From positions 1 through 6,326 of the forward strand of contig CALAFV010000264.1 of the NCBI GenBank assembly GCA_937891445.1: a DNA stretch of 6,326 bases. The letters are read 5' to 3'. The notes beneath the pieces are model-generated. The model searched no databases, was not told the DNA's origin, and saw only the letters and a program-made list of their open reading frames with translations. This stretch comes from an uncultured Phycisphaerales bacterium (GTDB lineage: Bacteria; Planctomycetota; Phycisphaerae; Phycisphaerales; UBA1924). Position 1 is the first letter of the stretch. Each line of letters opens with the position of its first letter. Positions 4,420 through 6,326 of the stretch are shown here, piece after piece. The position numbers and the translations under genes are program-made.

Positions 4420-6326
4420 TTGTGGCGCACGTTGCTTTTTTGTGCGGGCATCATTGGTGCGCTGCAGGGCGCAGCGTTCGGGCAGGCGATTGGCGTTCAG
4501 AACCTCGTCCTTTATGACATTGATCTGACGACGGGACAGGCCAGCAACCCACGGCCGATCAGGGGCCTGGGCACGGAGACGCAGATCGCGGGCATCGAGT
4601 GCGGCCCGCACGGCGAGCTGGTGGCGCTGACGACGCTGGTGGGGCCGCGCGGCAACTGTCTGTACCGGCTGCTCCCGCGGGTCGGGCTGGCCGTGTACGT
4701 CGAAGACTCCGGGCTGTCGAACGTCTACGAGGGGGGACTGGCGCGCGACCCGCTGAGCGGCCTGGTGTACGGCGTGCAGGAGGTCACGGCCAACGGCCGC
4801 GTCGTCAACCTGGTGCGATTCGAACTGGAGTCGTACACGGCGACGATCGTGGGACCGATCACGGCGCCGCCGACCCTGCCGCTGGTGGGGGCCAAGTTCG
4901 CATCACTTGCGGCGGCCGATTATTCAGGGTTGTCGTTCGATGCGACCGGAGCCCTGTGGGCGCTCGACACACGCAACCGGCTGCTGGTCCGGCTCGATCA
5001 GCACACGGGAACGATCCTGGAGGCTCGCCCCTCGCCGATCACCGGCACGAAGGCGGGGATGGCGCTGAACCCCGACGACGGGTACATCTACGTGCTCGAC
5101 GGGGACTCGGTGGGCCAGGACATGCTCTGGCGGCTCAAGCCGGAGACGGGAGAGTTCCGCCTCATCGGCCCGACGGGGCTGGAGGGCGGGTTCGAGGGGC
5201 TGGCGATCTTCCCGGCCCCCAGCCCGGTCGGCAGAGCGAAGGCGCCGGGGAACGTGCGGAACTTCGCGAACTTCGACAGCCGCAACACGGGGGAACTGCA
5301 GAACGCGATCGGGGCGTACTCGATCGGCCCGGTGGAGGGGCACACGGGAACGTGGTTCCGGACGCACCCCGGCAGCCACGGCGTGGGGTACTGCCAGTTG
5401 CTCTCCATCGCGCCGGACGGGCTGACGGGGACGGAGCCGCTTCCTGACGGGACGTTCCTGTTCCGGTTCTTCTACCACCTCGCGGCGGCAAACGGGGAGG
5501 AGCCGCTGTTCCAGCTCCGCAGCGACGACGGGGGCTTCGGGCTCGAGGCGAGACTCGACGGCGAGGGCGTGGTGCGGTTCTATGACCTCCACGACTCCGT
5601 GCGGGGCATCACCACGCCGCTGTCGCCCGACACGGAGTACATCGTGGCGATGCGCGGCACGCCGACGGGGGGTCACTTGGCGCCGTTCTCCTGGCGGATC
5701 TACGACGCCGCGACACTGGAGCCGGTTGACGAGGGTTCGGGAACGGGCGAACTGGGCGAAACGGCGTTCACCGGCCTGCGCCTGGGCAAGACCTCCAACC
5801 GCAACGACAACCCGGTCGATTACTTCTTCCGCGGGATCGTCATCGCCGACGGGCCCGAGTTGTTCTACGCGCCGGTGTACGAGTTCGGGATCAAGGTGCC
5901 GGTCGCGGACGGCACGTATGACGCGTTCGCGGGCAACGCCCCGAAGTACCAGGCGCTCGACGAACTGCCGATGGTGGACTCTGATTACGTCCTCTCGACG
6001 CTGGTGCCGGGGGAGGCGATGACGGTGCGCCTCCAGAGCAACGCCGAAGCGGGCATCAACGCGTCGGCGATCTACGCCGTGCGGCCGATCATCTGGGCCA
6101 GGCGGCAGGGGCCGCTGGACGGGGCGATCCGCACCCGCGTGCGCTCCCGCCACGTGGACAGCGACAACGTGATGGCGGGGCGCGTGCCGATCTTCAACGA
6201 GGTGTTCAGCCAACTCGTGGTGGTGGACCCGGCGACGCTCCAACCCTGGCGCCCCGAGGCGCTGGATTACGTGGAGATCGGCGCGGTGGAAGCGAGCGAC
6301 ATCCCCGCCAGCCGGTTCCTCGCGGC
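4420..6326 (+). CDS. Secreted protein: propeller-like repeats, LamG-like sandwich and phage-type C-terminal beta module; 3'-truncated
   Basis: The frame stays open from the TTG at 4420 to the window end, giving at least 635 residues. The N-terminus MWRTLLFCAGIIGALQGAAF is a signal peptide with likely cleavage after FGQA (residue 23), so the product is exported. Residues 28-265 hold four or five loose repeats of the form G-hydrophobic-x-x-D-x-x-G-x-hydrophobic-x-x-hydrophobic (for example GLSFDATGALWALD at 170-183 and GMALNPDDGYIYVLD at 213-227), as in beta-propellers. Residues about 275-482 look like a LamG/concanavalin-type beta-sandwich: LFQLRSDDGGFGLEARLDGEG, then PLSPDTEYIVAMRG, LRLGKTSN and YFFRGIVIADGPE. 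From 488 a second beta module shows VADGTYDAF, ALDELPMVDSDYVLST (512-527), IYAVRPIIWARR (551-562) and VDPATLQPWRPEALDYVEIG (602-621). I recall this pair from phage and metagenomic structural proteins. No catalytic residues are evident; adhesion, glycan binding or surface structure are inferred options. No anchoring signal is visible because the C-terminus is missing. Confidence 0.85.
   Translation, partial: MWRTLLFCAGIIGALQGAAFGQAIGVQNLVLYDIDLTTGQASNPRPIRGLGTETQIAGIECGPHGELVALTTLVGPRGNCLYRLLPRVGLAVYVEDSGLSNVYEGGLARDPLSGLVYGVQEVTANGRVVNLVRFELESYTATIVGPITAPPTLPLVGAKFASLAAADYSGLSFDATGALWALDTRNRLLVRLDQHTGTILEARPSPITGTKAGMALNPDDGYIYVLDGDSVGQDMLWRLKPETGEFRLIGPTGLEGGFEGLAIFPAPSPVGRAKAPGNVRNFANFDSRNTGELQNAIGAYSIGPVEGHTGTWFRTHPGSHGVGYCQLLSIAPDGLTGTEPLPDGTFLFRFFYHLAAANGEEPLFQLRSDDGGFGLEARLDGEGVVRFYDLHDSVRGITTPLSPDTEYIVAMRGTPTGGHLAPFSWRIYDAATLEPVDEGSGTGELGETAFTGLRLGKTSNRNDNPVDYFFRGIVIADGPELFYAPVYEFGIKVPVADGTYDAFAGNAPKYQALDELPMVDSDYVLSTLVPGEAMTVRLQSNAEAGINASAIYAVRPIIWARRQGPLDGAIRTRVRSRHVDSDNVMAGRVPIFNEVFSQLVVVDPATLQPWRPEALDYVEIGAVEASDIPASRFLA

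Noticed and set aside
4599..5447. A 282-residue + strand frame inside the secreted-protein gene
   Set aside because: The translation is a Gly/Arg/Ala-rich out-of-frame product; the overlapping frame starting at 4420 is the coherent one.
4924..6243. A 439-residue open frame on the - strand opposite the secreted protein
   Set aside because: It has Arg/His/Val/Asp-rich shadow composition and no motif, while the + strand frame has a signal peptide, Shine-Dalgarno and domain patterns through the same region.
1..6326. CRISPR, tRNA, mobile element, phage integration site or defence gene cluster
   Set aside because: No regular spaced repeats, tRNA-like fold, transposase or integrase motif, or defence protein signature was seen; the phage-like feature is limited to domain resemblance in the last gene.

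Overview
The window is very G+C-rich (judged by eye, above two thirds), and its codons end almost always in G or C. Five genes can be supported, all on the + strand; the first and last are cut by the window edges. The organism is most likely a planctomycete, probably Phycisphaerae-like. Three things suggest this: a CcsBA-type cytochrome c assembly protein with a large extracytoplasmic part, a small protein of the Planctomycetes/Verrucomicrobia family I recall as Minf_1886, and a large secreted beta-rich protein. This placement is inference from family membership; no marker gene is present.

Layout. Positions 2-1483 hold the C-terminal 493 residues of a cytochrome c synthase (CcsA/ResC, probably CcsBA-like). 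It is followed by a purine-rich, roughly 14-base repetitive spacer (1484-1549) and a DNA-3-methyladenine glycosylase of the AAG/MPG family (about 1557-2234). A 172-base intergenic region with a plausible promoter leads to the Minf_1886-like gene (2407-2808), which has a strong Shine-Dalgarno. Sixty bases later comes an AI-2E family transporter (2869-4281), whose start looks leaderless. After a 138-base gap, a large exported protein begins at a TTG codon (4420) and runs off the right edge. It has a signal peptide, propeller-like repeats, a LamG-like beta-sandwich and a C-terminal module of a kind common in phage and metagenomic structural proteins.

How the genes work together. No shared pathway links all five. 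The first gene matures c-type cytochromes, the second repairs alkylated bases, the fourth is a membrane transporter of uncertain substrate, and the fifth is an envelope or secreted protein. The spacing suggests separate or loosely coupled transcription units in a core-genome setting. I see no CRISPR array, tRNA, rRNA, transposase, integrase, toxin-antitoxin pair or recognisable defence system. The part least explained by known annotation is the secreted protein at 4420-6326, which is easily missed because it starts at TTG and is cut by the window end.
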